Source: JASHVB01 sp035535035
Lineage (GTDB): Bacteria > Pseudomonadota > Alphaproteobacteria > Acetobacterales > Acetobacteraceae
DNA: 64,000 bases
Assembly: GCA_035535035.1 (NCBI GenBank)
Contig: DATLQW010000073.1
Span: 46,558 to 110,557, forward strand
Direction of reading: 5' to 3'
Shown: positions 43,443-51,836 of the stretch, piece by piece
Numbering within the stretch: position 1 is the stretch's first letter
Layout: every line of letters starts with the position of its first letter
The notes under the pieces: model-generated
Seen by the model: only the letters and a program-made list of their open reading frames with translations
Database searches by the model: none
Told to the model about the DNA's origin: nothing
Translations under genes and position numbers: made by a program

Positions 43443-43904
43443 TCAGTCGTAGGCCAGGTTCAGCGTCTCGGCCACCAGCGCCGGACGGGTGCTGCCCTCG
43501 ACCTCCATCGTGCTTTCGAAGGTCATCCGCACGCCGCCGTCGATGGCCTCGACGTTCTTCAGCGTCTGGTGCAGCCGCACGCGCGATCCCACCGGCACCG
43601 GCGCGGTGAAGCGCACCCGGTTCGAACCATAGTTGATCCCGCGTGAGCGCTGGCGGATCGCGTAAACCTGGTGCGCCAGCCCGGCCAGCAGCGACAAGGT
43701 CAGGAAGCCGTGGGCGATGGTCTTGCCGCCGGGCATCTCGCGTTTCGCCCGCTCCACATCCACGTGGATCCATTGGTGGTCGCCGGTCGCGTCGGCGAAC
43801 TTGTCGATCATCGCCTGGTCCACCGTGACCCAGTCGCTACTGCCGATCCGCTGGCCGATATGCGCCTTCATGTCGGCCGGCTTGTCCACCTCCAGCATCG
43901 CCAT
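43443..43904 (-). CDS. MaoC family dehydratase
   Basis: The 153-residue protein has the hydratase 2 motif FADATGDHQWIHVDVERAK, with the catalytic Asp and His, and the hot-dog fold HGFLTLSLLAGLAHQVYAIR. It would hydrate or dehydrate a (R)-3-hydroxyacyl-CoA or similar. It lies upstream of the cupin gene on the minus strand and divergent from the fatty acid hydroxylase gene, 103 bases away. A promoter region must lie in that gap; nothing obvious is seen. Confidence 0.9.
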   Translation of the reverse strand: MAMLEVDKPADMKAHIGQRIGSSDWVTVDQAMIDKFADATGDHQWIHVDVERAKREMPGGKTIAHGFLTLSLLAGLAHQVYAIRQRSRGINYGSNRVRFTAPVPVGSRVRLHQTLKNVEAIDGGVRMTFESTMEVEGSTRPALVAETLNLAYD

Positions 43905-44007
43905 TCCCCTCCGGTTGCCTGCGCGTCGCGGCGACTATGGCGGCCGGCGCGCCGCTTGTCGCCGTCCGGCCTTTCGTCCTATCACTTGTGTCCTGGAGGA
44001 GACCGCC

Positions 44008-44790
44008 ATGGATCACGCCAGGATGTCGCAGCGGCAGGCAGCGTTCCGCGCCGATTTTCGGGCCCGCATCGCCCCCGCCTATTCCGGCTGGGCGCATGTC
44101 GCGCTGATCTACGCCCTGGGCCTCGCCGCCATCTGGTACTGCGCGCGGCAGATCGTGCAGCCCGCATGGTATGAGTTCCTGGTGATCCCGCTGGCGTTCT
44201 GCATCTCCAACGTCTTCGAGTGGTGGATCCACCGCTACGTGATGCACCGGCCGGTCAGGGGTTTCATGGGCATCTACAAACGCCACACCCTGGCGCATCA
44301 CCAGTTCTTCACCGATATCGAGCCGAGCTTCGACAGCAGCCGCGACTTCCGCATCGTGTTCTTCCCGCCCTATGCGCTGGTGGCATTCATGGCGCTGTCG
44401 CTGCCGCCGGCGGTTATTCTCGGGTTGCTGGGGCTGGCGAATGCCGGCTGGCTGCTGCTGATCACCAACGTGGCGCTGTACCTGAATTACGAACTCTTCC
44501 ACTATTGCTGTCACGTGAAGGACGACCGCATCGTGCGGCACCTGCCGCTGGTGAATTCGATCCGCCGGCACCACATCGCGCACCACAACACCGCGCTGAT
44601 GATGGAGCGCAATTTCAACCTGACCTATCCGGTCGCAGACTGGTTCTTCGGCACCTCCGATCTCGCCTGCGGACTGCCGCGGCACGTCTTCAATGGCTAC
44701 GATTCGCGCTACGTGCGCCGCGACCTGAAGCGGGTGCGCAACTCCTCCGACGATGTGCGCGCGGGCCACGTGCGGGCGGCGGCGGAATGA
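44008..44790 (+). CDS. sterol desaturase/fatty acid hydroxylase family membrane protein
   Basis: The 260-residue protein has the three His clusters of membrane di-iron hydroxylases: WWIHRYVMHRPVRGFMG, HTLAHHQFFTD, and IRRHHIAHHNTA. Several hydrophobic segments flank them. Such enzymes hydroxylate or desaturate fatty acids, sterols or carotenoids in the membrane; substrate unknown. GGAGGAG lies before the ATG. The short membrane protein gene that follows overlaps it by four bases, so they are coupled. Confidence 0.9.
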   Translation: MDHARMSQRQAAFRADFRARIAPAYSGWAHVALIYALGLAAIWYCARQIVQPAWYEFLVIPLAFCISNVFEWWIHRYVMHRPVRGFMGIYKRHTLAHHQFFTDIEPSFDSSRDFRIVFFPPYALVAFMALSLPPAVILGLLGLANAGWLLLITNVALYLNYELFHYCCHVKDDRIVRHLPLVNSIRRHHIAHHNTALMMERNFNLTYPVADWFFGTSDLACGLPRHVFNGYDSRYVRRDLKRVRNSSDDVRAGHVRAAAE

Positions 44791-44975
44791 GCATGCGCGC
44801 GCGCATCAAGCAGGGGAAGGCGAGCCTGGTCGGCGGCATTGCCGTCGGGGTTGCGGTGTTAGTGCTATGGGCCGCGGTCGCGCATGAGCTGGGCGCGGAC
44901 AACGTGCCGGTGCTGATCGCCGGGGCGGTGGCGGCGGCCGGGATTGCGGCATGGATCAGGGTGGCCGATCTGTAG
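44787..44975 (+). CDS. small two-helix membrane protein
   Basis: This 62-residue protein starts MSMRARIKQGKASLVGGIAV at an ATG overlapping the stop of the fatty acid hydroxylase gene (ATGA). Two hydrophobic helices (GGIAVGVAVLVLWAAV and VPVLIAGAVAAAGIAAWI) are separated by a short loop. I recognise no family. Translational coupling suggests it may be a subunit or stabiliser of the hydroxylase. Confidence 0.6.
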   Translation: MSMRARIKQGKASLVGGIAVGVAVLVLWAAVAHELGADNVPVLIAGAVAAAGIAAWIRVADL

Positions 44976-45028
44976 CGACCGCAGAATATGATCTTACAGA
45001 CATAGTAGCTTCGTGTCATTAGTGCCCC

Positions 45029-45366
45029 ATGGCGTGACGCGTCGAGTTTCATCCTGATTCCGCACCGGAATTCGCGGCGCTGTCTCTGGGGGTCGGAGAG
45101 AGTTTCTGGCACAAGCGACGCTGCTGGGTGTCGCCGGCCCTACCCTGGGTCGTCCAACGGTGGACACGCTGAAGGGCAGCAGAATTCCGAACTTGAAAGA
45201 GTTGCGCTTCAGGGCCGAGGCGGGCGTCTGGCGAGTCGCCTTCGCATTCGACGGTCAGCGCGTTGCGGTGTTGCTGGTGGCGGGCGACAAGCGTGGGGTT
45301 GCACAGGACCGTTTCTATCGCCGGCTGATCGCGGTGGCTGAGCAACGGTTCGCTGCATGGCGGTGA
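45029..45366 (+). pseudogene. RelE/HigB-like toxin, broken by a stop codon and a frameshift
   Basis: The frame from ATG 45029 reads M-A-stop-R-V-E-F-H-P-D, where homologues have MAWRVEFHPD, so TGG has become TGA at 45035. A second defect follows: at the GAGAGAG run 45096-45102 the frame shifts. Downstream, FLAQATLLGVAGPTLGRPTV, ELRFRAEAGVWRVAFAFDG and LLVAGDKRGVAQDRFYRRLI match the RelE/HigB-like (phage Gp49) toxin fold in the other frame. The gene overlaps the start of the antitoxin gene. The toxin is thus dead while its partner is intact. Confidence 0.8.
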
Positions 45367-45758
45367 AGGACACGGCTATGGGAATTGCGTTGGAAGACAT
45401 GATTGCCCGGTTGCCTCCAGAGGAACAGGCAAAGGTCCACGCGCGAGCGCAGGAGTTGATCGCGGAGGAGATGAGCTTGCGCGACCTGCGCAAGGCGATG
45501 GGCAAGACCCAGGTGGCACTGGCGAAGAAACTGCATCTCAAGCAGGAGACCATTTCGCAGGCGGAGCAGCGGACTGACATGCTGCTGTCGACGCTCGACT
45601 ATTATTTGCAGGGTCTGGGAGGGCGGCTTCGGTTGGTTGCCGAGTTCGAAGGACGGGCTCCGGTGACCCTGGCCGGTTTGTCGTCGATCGGTTTTGACCC
45701 GCCGGGCATAAGGCGCCGCGCTGCGGCGGTGTCCAGCAAGGCGCGGCCGAAACGGTAG
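45357..45758 (+). CDS. XRE family antitoxin
   Basis: The 133-residue protein has an XRE helix-turn-helix: LRDLRKAMGKTQVALAKKLH then LKQETISQAEQRTDML. It is preceded by an EDMIARLPPEEQ-type helix found in HigA-like antitoxins. ATG 45357 overlaps the toxin stop; ATG 45378, preceded by GAAGGA, may be the true start. It would repress its own operon. Since the toxin is broken, it may survive as a stand-alone regulator or protect against a related toxin. Confidence 0.85.
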   Translation: MAVKDTAMGIALEDMIARLPPEEQAKVHARAQELIAEEMSLRDLRKAMGKTQVALAKKLHLKQETISQAEQRTDMLLSTLDYYLQGLGGRLRLVAEFEGRAPVTLAGLSSIGFDPPGIRRRAAAVSSKARPKR

Positions 45759-45769
45759 TCCGAGCCAAG

Positions 45770-45950
45770 TCGGCTCACATACCCGAGGACACCCGTGACA
45801 TTCCTCTGGGCCTGCGGTTTCGCGTACCGGGCCGCGACCATTCCGGATGTGTGCTGTGCGGTGACAATCCTCCACACAACAGCGCATGCGTCCTGCACGT
45901 CGATCACATTATCCCGTGGTCCCGCGGGGGCAAGACGCGGGACGACAAAC
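45770..45950 (+). pseudogene. HNH endonuclease remnant
   Basis: The frame has no start codon but encodes DIPLGLRFRVPGRD, then CVLCGDNPPHNSACVLHVDH and IIPWSRGGKTRDD. This matches the HNH nuclease core, with the zinc CxxC pair and the first catalytic His. The usual second Asn/His region (DNLRTLC...CN) is missing; the frame drifts into DDKRSSG. The fragment is a decayed HNH endonuclease lying between the toxin-antitoxin pair and the GMC gene. Confidence 0.65.
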
Positions 45951-45960
45951 GGAGTAGTGG

Positions 45961-45966
45961 TATAAT
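45961..45966 (+). promoter_or_regulatory. TATAAT-like -10 element before the first GMC gene
   Basis: A perfect TATAAT lies 55 bases before the GMC oxidoreductase start. No good -35 hexamer is seen 16-18 bases upstream (CGGGAC at 17), so an activator or an extended -10 would be needed. Confidence 0.35.
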
Positions 45967-46020
45967 TCGGTGTCCTGGGATAGGAAGGAGCGATAACCTA
46001 TCGCCAACAAGAGAACGTCC

Positions 46021-47661
46021 ATGACCACCGAGGGGGAATCCTACGACTTCATCGTGACCGGCGCCGGCAGCGCCGGCTGCGTGGTTGCCGCCCGCCTGTC
46101 GGAATCCGGCCGCCACCGCGTGCTGCTGCTGGAAGCCGGGCCGCCCGACAGCAATCCCTGGATCCACATCCCGCTCGGCTTCGCCAAGACCTACGTCAAC
46201 CCGCGGGTGAACTGGAAGTTCGAGAGCGCGCCGCAGCCGCAGCTCGCCAATCGCCGGCTGTACCTGCCGCGCGGCAAGACGCTGGGCGGTTCCAGCTCGA
46301 TCAACGGCATGGTGTACATGCGCGGCAGCCACGCCGACTACGACGAATGGCGGCAGCGCGGCTGCGAAGGCTGGGACTGGGATTCCGTGCTGCCCTACTT
46401 CAAGAAGGCCGAAAACCAGGCGCGCGGCGCCGACGACTTCCATGGCGTCGGCGGCCCGCTCCACGTCTCCGACCAGCCCGGCCGGTTCGAACTGGCGGAC
46501 GCGGTGCTGGAGGCCAGCGTGCAGGCCGGCATCCCGCGCAATCCGGACTTCAACGGCGCACAGCAGGAAGGCTGCGGCTACTACCAGACAACGAGCAATA
46601 ACCGGCGGCGCTGGAGCACCGCCAAGGCGTATCTGCAACCGGCGCGGCAACGGCCCAACCTGGTCGTGCGCACCGGCGCCCAGGCGACCCGCGTGCTGTT
46701 CGAGAACCAACGCGCGGCCGGCGTCGAATACCACACAAGCGAAGGCCGCCGCACCGCGCGCGCGCGCGCGGAAATCATCGTATCCGGCGGCGCCTACGGC
46801 TCGCCGCAACTGCTCTTGCTGTCCGGCCTTGGACCCGCACAGCATTTGCAGGACCTGGGCATCGACGTGGTTCGCGACATGCCGGCCGTGGGATCGAACC
46901 TGCACGACCATTTCAACACCTATGTGAGCTGGCGCTGCAGCAAACGGATCACGCTGAACGACCTGGAGAACAGCCCGTTGCGCAAGGTGGCGGCGGGCCT
47001 GCGCTACGCCCTGTTCCGCTCCGGCCCGATGGCGAGCAATGGCATCCATGCCGGACTGTTCACCCGCAGCGACAAGCGGCTGGAACGCCCCGACATCCAG
47101 ATCAACCTGTTCGAATGGAGCACGCTGCAGCGCGACAAGGATCGCGTGGTGCCGCACCCGTTTCCCGGCTTCACGATGAGTCCGGTGCATCTGCGTCCGG
47201 ACGGGCGCGGCACGGTGCGCCTGGCCAGTCCCGATCCGCTGGCCCCGCCGTCGATCCTGTTCGACTTCCTGCGCACCGACTACGACATGCAGGCGGCGGT
47301 GTTCGGCCTCCGCCTCGCGCGCACGATCGCCGCGCAGCCGGCGCTGCGGCCCTATGTGGTGGAGGAACTGGCGCCCGGCCCGGCGGTCGCCGGCGACGCC
47401 GCGCTGGCCTTCTATGTGCGCCAAAGCGGCGTGTCCAACCAGCATCCCACCAGTTCCTGCGCCATGGGTCATGGCACCAACACCGTCGTCGATCCGCGGC
47501 TGCGCGTGCATGGCATTGCGGGGCTGCGGGTCGCGGACGCCTCGATCATGCCGGTCGCGGTCGGCGGCAACACCAATGCGCCGACCATCATGATCGGCGA
47601 GAAATGCGCGGCGATGATCCTGGAAGACGCCGCCGCAATGCCCGCCCGCGCGGCAGCGTGA
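46021..47661 (+). CDS. GMC family oxidoreductase (choline dehydrogenase-like), copy 1
   Basis: The 546-residue flavoprotein begins with the FAD loop DFIVTGAGSAGCVVAARLSE. It has the GMC signatures GKTLGGSSSINGMVYMRGSH and SGGAYGSPQLLLLSGLGPAQ. The catalytic His-His/Asn end reads VSNQHPTSSCAMGHG and NTNAPTIMIGEKCA. GMC enzymes oxidise alcohols with FAD. It resembles alcohol or choline dehydrogenases; the substrate is unknown. The second copy lies downstream, with a family A repeat between them, and is clearly a paralogue. Confidence 0.92.
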   Translation: MTTEGESYDFIVTGAGSAGCVVAARLSESGRHRVLLLEAGPPDSNPWIHIPLGFAKTYVNPRVNWKFESAPQPQLANRRLYLPRGKTLGGSSSINGMVYMRGSHADYDEWRQRGCEGWDWDSVLPYFKKAENQARGADDFHGVGGPLHVSDQPGRFELADAVLEASVQAGIPRNPDFNGAQQEGCGYYQTTSNNRRRWSTAKAYLQPARQRPNLVVRTGAQATRVLFENQRAAGVEYHTSEGRRTARARAEIIVSGGAYGSPQLLLLSGLGPAQHLQDLGIDVVRDMPAVGSNLHDHFNTYVSWRCSKRITLNDLENSPLRKVAAGLRYALFRSGPMASNGIHAGLFTRSDKRLERPDIQINLFEWSTLQRDKDRVVPHPFPGFTMSPVHLRPDGRGTVRLASPDPLAPPSILFDFLRTDYDMQAAVFGLRLARTIAAQPALRPYVVEELAPGPAVAGDAALAFYVRQSGVSNQHPTSSCAMGHGTNTVVDPRLRVHGIAGLRVADASIMPVAVGGNTNAPTIMIGEKCAAMILEDAAAMPARAAA

Positions 47662-47702
47662 CCGGTCGCCGCAGCCGGCCGCGACTCCCAGGCGTGCCGC
47701 CT

Positions 47703-47803
47703 GTCATTGCGAAGAGCGAAGCGACGCAGCAAGCTCCCGCCTGACGAGCAGTATCGGCTCGTCAGGCGGGAGATTGCTGCGGCCCTGCGGGCCTCGCAAT
47801 GAC
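47703..47803. repeat. palindromic repeat, family A (complete copy)
   Basis: This copy lies between the two GMC genes. The outer arms are GTCATTGCGAAGAGCGAAG and GCCTCGCAATGAC. The inner arms are CCCGCCTGACGAGC and GCTCGTCAGGCGGG, a perfect 14-bp stem, next to AAGCT and AGATTGC. A related hairpin lies at 30689-30793 with different inner arms. Confidence 0.8.
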
Positions 47804-47845
47804 AGAGGGACGCGGCGTTCTCGCGGCGGCAAACAAGGGGGAACC

Positions 47846-49486
47846 ATGTCCGCGGAAGAAACCTACGACTACATCGTCACCGGCGCCGGCTCGGCCGGCT
47901 GCGTGCTGGCGGCGCGACTCTCCGAGTCCGGCCGCCACCGCGTGCTGCTGCTGGAAGCCGGGGGCAAGGACAGCAATCCCTGGATCCACATCCCGCTCGG
48001 CTACGCCAAGACGTTCTGCAATCCGCGGGTCAACTGGATGTTCGATTCCGAGCCGGAACCGAACCTGCACGACCGCGTCATGTACCAGCCGCGCGGCAAG
48101 GTGCTGGGCGGCACCAGCTCGATCAACGGCATGATCTACATGCGCGGCAACCACGCCGACTACGACGAGTGGCGCCAGCGCGGCTGCGAAGGCTGGGACT
48201 GGGAATCCGTGCTGCCGTATTTCCGCCGCGCGGAGGACAATGAACGCGGCGAAAGCGAATACCACGGCGCCGGCGGCCCACTCCGCGTTTCCGACCAGCC
48301 GTATGAGTGGGAGATCGCCAAGGTCCTGCTGCAAGCCTGCATCCAGGCCGGCATCACGCCGAACCCGGACTTCAACGGCGCGCAGCAGGAAGGCTGCGGC
48401 TACTACCAGACCACCACCAAGGACCGCCGCCGCTGGAGCACCGCCGCGGCCTATCTGCGTCCCGCGCGCCAGCGTCCCAACCTGGTAATCCGCACCCGCG
48501 CCCATGCCACGCGCGTCCTGCTCGAGAACGGCCGTGCCGCCGGCGTGGTGTTCCGCTCGCCGCGCGGGCTGGAGACCGCGCGCGCCAACGCCGAGGTGAT
48601 CGTGTCAGGCGGCGCCTACGGCTCGCCGCAGCTTCTGCTGCTGTCGGGCATCGGCCCGGCGCAGCACCTGCAGGACATGGGCATCGGCGTGCTGCACGAC
48701 CTGCCAGGCGTGGGGTCGAACCTGCACGACCATTTCAACACGTATTGCGCCTGGCGCATCTCGCGCTCGATCTCGCTGAACGAACTGCACCATTCGATCC
48801 CGCGCCAGATCGTTGCCGGCGTGCAATACGCGCTGTACCGCGGCGGGCCGATGTCCGGCAACGGGCTCTATGTCGGTGCCATGCTGCGCAGCGACAAGCG
48901 GCTGGAACGGCCCGACCTGCAACTGAACATCTCCGCCTGGAGCACGATCGACCGCACCCGCGACGGGATCATCTCGCACCCGTTCCCCGGCTTCGCGATC
49001 AGTCCCGTGCACCTGCGGCCGGAGGGCCGCGGCACGGTGCGGCTGCGCAGTCCCGATCCCTTCGCTCCGCCGGAAATCCGGTTCAACTTCCTGCGGTCGG
49101 ACTACGACATGCAGGCCGTCATCACCGGCATGCGCATCGCGCGGCAGATCGCCCGCCAGCACGCCCTGCAGAAGCTGCTGGTGGAAGAGACGCTGCCGGG
49201 ACCCGCCGTGATCACCGACGAGCAATTGGCCGAGGACGTGCGCCGGCGTGGCGTGTCCAACCTGCACCCGGTCGGCTCCTGCGGCATGGGGCACGGACCG
49301 GGCGCCGTGGTCGATCCGCGCCTGCGTGTGCACGGCATCGCGCGGTTGCGCGTGGTGGACGCCTCGATCATGCCGTCAATCATCGCCGGCAACACCAACG
49401 CACCGACGATCATGATCGCGGAAAAAGCATCGGCCATGATCTTGGAAGATGCGGCGGCGCAGCCCGCGCGGCGCGCGGCGGCCTGA
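47846..49486 (+). CDS. GMC family oxidoreductase (choline dehydrogenase-like), copy 2
   Basis: The second GMC flavoprotein also has 546 residues (start MSAEETYDYIVTGAGSAGC). It is colinear with copy 1: same FAD loop, GKVLGGTSSINGMIYMRGNH, and the ending VSNLHPVGSCGMGHG and NTNAPTIMIAEKASAM. The N-terminal 400 residues look well over half identical by eye. Differences cluster around residues 305-380, probably the substrate pocket. AAGGGGGAACC lies before ATG 47846. The pair probably arose by tandem duplication. Confidence 0.92.
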   Translation: MSAEETYDYIVTGAGSAGCVLAARLSESGRHRVLLLEAGGKDSNPWIHIPLGYAKTFCNPRVNWMFDSEPEPNLHDRVMYQPRGKVLGGTSSINGMIYMRGNHADYDEWRQRGCEGWDWESVLPYFRRAEDNERGESEYHGAGGPLRVSDQPYEWEIAKVLLQACIQAGITPNPDFNGAQQEGCGYYQTTTKDRRRWSTAAAYLRPARQRPNLVIRTRAHATRVLLENGRAAGVVFRSPRGLETARANAEVIVSGGAYGSPQLLLLSGIGPAQHLQDMGIGVLHDLPGVGSNLHDHFNTYCAWRISRSISLNELHHSIPRQIVAGVQYALYRGGPMSGNGLYVGAMLRSDKRLERPDLQLNISAWSTIDRTRDGIISHPFPGFAISPVHLRPEGRGTVRLRSPDPFAPPEIRFNFLRSDYDMQAVITGMRIARQIARQHALQKLLVEETLPGPAVITDEQLAEDVRRRGVSNLHPVGSCGMGHGPGAVVDPRLRVHGIARLRVVDASIMPSIIAGNTNAPTIMIAEKASAMILEDAAAQPARRAAA

Positions 49487-49549
49487 TCCTGGCGTGCAGT
49501 GGTCACCCGATACGGGGGTTCACCGCGAAGCCCGCCGCCGGTGCGCGTT

Positions 49550-50381
49550 CTACGCCACCATCCGTTCGGCCTGCGCAACTTCCGCGGCGCGCGTCCCCCA
49601 GGCATCGGCCTCCAACCAGATGATCTTCTCTTCAGAGGCCGCGATCTCCTCGCCGCCGGTCAGCGCGCGCTGAGTGCCCAGTCCGTACCGCCGCTCGATC
49701 TTCGACCGTAACTGCCGCGCCGCGAATTGCTCATACGGCACCACGTTCGACGCCGCCGCCAGGCTCTGCCGCGCGGCGTCCAGATCGCCGTCCGCCGCCT
49801 CCGCGTGTGCCTGCATCAGGTGCAGCACCTGGCGCTCGCCCGGTTCGAAATCCGCCCGGGCGAGCAGACTGCCCACTGCCTTGCGCGCCTCCGCGGGGTC
49901 GCGTAGCGCAAGCTGCACCACGGCGAGCGTCGTCTCGAAATAGCGTCGATGGCTTGGATAAGGGCAGGCCAGCACCAGCCGCCGCAGCCGGTCCGCCAGC
50001 GCCGGTGAGGCACCAGCGCGCAGATCGATCATGCAAAGGATGTGCGCCGCGACCCAGTCGTCACGTGTCCCCGGCTGGCTGCCGGCTGGCGCCAGCAGCA
50101 AACGCGCTTCGTCGGTCCGCCCAAGTCCGGCCAGAATCGTCGCCCGGCCGTTGCGTGCCACCGCGTTGTCCGGGAACCGCTCCACCGTGCGGTCATAGGC
50201 GGCGAGCGCCTCGGGCAACCGGACGGACTTCCAGGCCGAAATCGAAGAAGAAGCGGATGTCGTTGGCGCTCGGCCGGCGGCGCTCCCGTCCCGACTGATA
50301 CAGCCAGGTCTCGCCATCGACGACAGCCAATGCCTGACCGAGCGGGCCGGACACATGGGCGGTGCCAATCGATTCGCTCAC
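49550..50381 (-). pseudogene. TPR-domain protein gene with frameshift
   Basis: Translation starts at GTG 50381, overlapping the stop of the upstream gene. The frame reads SESIGTAHVSGPLGQALAVV, later SANDIRFFFDFGLE, and stops at 50193. The continuation is in another frame: VRLPEALAAYDRTVERFPDN and RNGRATILAGLGRTDEARLL, which are TPR-type helices. The shift lies about 50215-50235. After correction the protein would have about 275 residues with several TPR repeats. TPR proteins mediate protein contacts; the role is unknown. Confidence 0.65.
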
Positions 50382-51031
50382 GGCGCCGTATGGTCCTCGA
50401 TGGCGACCCCGCGCCGGGCGAGGTGCTGACGCGCCATGTCCCATTCCTCACGCGCGTCGGCGTCGGCGAGGGGGCGGTCGAGCGTTGCGCGGGCGAGTAT
50501 CTGCCAACGCAGCGGGTCGAAAATATGCACCTCGATATAGCGGTCTTCCCGCCGGGTGGCGCCGACCGAAAGCATCAGCCCCGGCAAGGCGCCAGCGGAC
50601 ATGGCCGGTGTCAGCGCCGCTGCCAGATGGGCGACGCCCAGCCTCACCCGGTCGGCCCAGACCGCACGCCAGCCGAGTGCCTCCTGCGCATCCCGCTTGC
50701 CCAGGTCGTACCGCTCGTAAAAGTCGAAAGCGTTCTCCCGCAGCACGGACGCCCGCCGTTCGACCGCATCCTCCCGCAACCGCAACGTGATCTCCCCGTA
50801 CCCGGTCAAGCCCCGCCCGTCGGGGCTGAGCGCAGCATCGATGATGTCCTTCTCGTACCCGGGATGGATCTTGGCATCCACCGCGAGGCGATGGGAATGG
50901 TAGATATCCTCGGCCTTGAAACGTAAACCCTGCTCCAGCGCCCGATGGTAACCAAGATAGTGCTCCCCGAGCGACATCTTCGCCAGCATCACGGGCGAGA
51001 CGTTGATGGTCGCCACCGCGTTCTTGAGCAA
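50378..51031 (-). CDS. unrecognised protein, 5'-truncated
   Basis: The readable frame from TTG 51031 gives 217 residues (LKNAVATINVSPVMLAKMSL, later LGKRDAQEALGWRAVWADRV). The same frame continues upstream about 17 codons (RDTSALVDALEQLL) before a stop near 51082, with no good start codon, so the gene has probably lost its 5' end. I recognise no domain. It is mostly alpha-helical, without signal or membrane helix. Its stop overlaps the start of the TPR pseudogene, so the two formed an operon. It abuts a decayed rarA fragment. Confidence 0.55.
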   Translation of the reverse strand: MLKNAVATINVSPVMLAKMSLGEHYLGYHRALEQGLRFKAEDIYHSHRLAVDAKIHPGYEKDIIDAALSPDGRGLTGYGEITLRLREDAVERRASVLRENAFDFYERYDLGKRDAQEALGWRAVWADRVRLGVAHLAAALTPAMSAGALPGLMLSVGATRREDRYIEVHIFDPLRWQILARATLDRPLADADAREEWDMARQHLARRGVAIEDHTAP

Positions 51032-51074
51032 CTGCTCCAGGGCGTCAACCAGAGCCGACGTGTCGCGGGCGAGG

Positions 51075-51296
51075 GCGCCGCCTCAACCGCTGCGTCGCCG
51101 AGGATTTCGCCATGGCCGACCCGAACGCGCTGACCCAAGCGCCGGCCCGCCGGGCAACCCGCGAGCAGCTTGGCTCGCCGGAGGTGGAGTTGGCTTTCGG
51201 CCCAGGGAGTGATCTATCTGGGGACCGCTTGGAAATGCGCTGCGCACAACACTACCTGTCACGCGGCGCGGGCGCTGCCAAAGGCGACCGGCACCA
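51075..51296 (+). pseudogene. decayed rarA fragment
   Basis: On the plus strand this piece aligns with 52722-52940 of the rarA gene downstream: GCCTCAACCGCTGCGTCGCC, MADPNALTQA at 51112, and LGSPEVELAF, then GTGATCTATCTGGGGACCG and AAAGGCGACCGGCACCATG. Differences and small shifts break the frame. It is a diverged relic, not a recent copy, and may come from a different rarA. Confidence 0.75.
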
Positions 51297-51320
51297 TGTT
51301 CGGACGATGCAGGGGACATC

Positions 51321-51749
51321 ATGAGCGACCTCTATGATGACGACATCCTTGCCTGGTCGCAGCGACAGGCGGAATTGCTGCGCCGTCTCGCCGCCGGCGA
51401 GCGGGTCAACGACCAGGTGGATTGGCGAAACGTCGTCGAGGAGGTCGAGAGCGTGGGCCGCAGCGAACTGCATCGGACCGAGTCACTGCTGATGCAGGCG
51501 CTTCGTCACCGGCTCAGGATCATGGCCTGGCCCAACTCGTCGGAGGTGCCACATTGGCAGGAGGAGGCAACGCTGTTTCAAATGGATGCGGCGCGCGCAT
51601 TTCAGGAATCGATGCGGCAGCGCCTTGACCTGGCACTCATTTGCCGGCGCGCCCGCCACCGCTTCCCGCGGCAGATCGATGGCCAGCCGCCTCTGCCCCT
51701 GCCCGAGACCTGCCCGATGATGCTGGACGAACTGCTGACCGAGCCGTGA
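51321..51749 (+). CDS. DUF29 family protein
   Basis: The 142-residue protein matches the DUF29 family: LYDDDILAWSQRQAELLRRL at the start, DWRNVVEEVESVGRSELHRT, and SLLMQALRHRLRIMAW in the middle. These proteins are found in many cyanobacteria and proteobacteria, often in variable regions, with unknown function. It starts 25 bases after the decayed rarA piece and lies 87 bases before rarA, on the same strand. No transfer signal is seen except its neighbours. Confidence 0.85.
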   Translation: MSDLYDDDILAWSQRQAELLRRLAAGERVNDQVDWRNVVEEVESVGRSELHRTESLLMQALRHRLRIMAWPNSSEVPHWQEEATLFQMDAARAFQESMRQRLDLALICRRARHRFPRQIDGQPPLPLPETCPMMLDELLTEP

Positions 51750-51836
51750 GCAAGCCGTGCGCGGAGGGTCAGCCATAAGCGAAGAGTAAATGGGTTCCGG
51801 TTCGCATCTACCCCACAGCCGCACTATCTTCCATCG

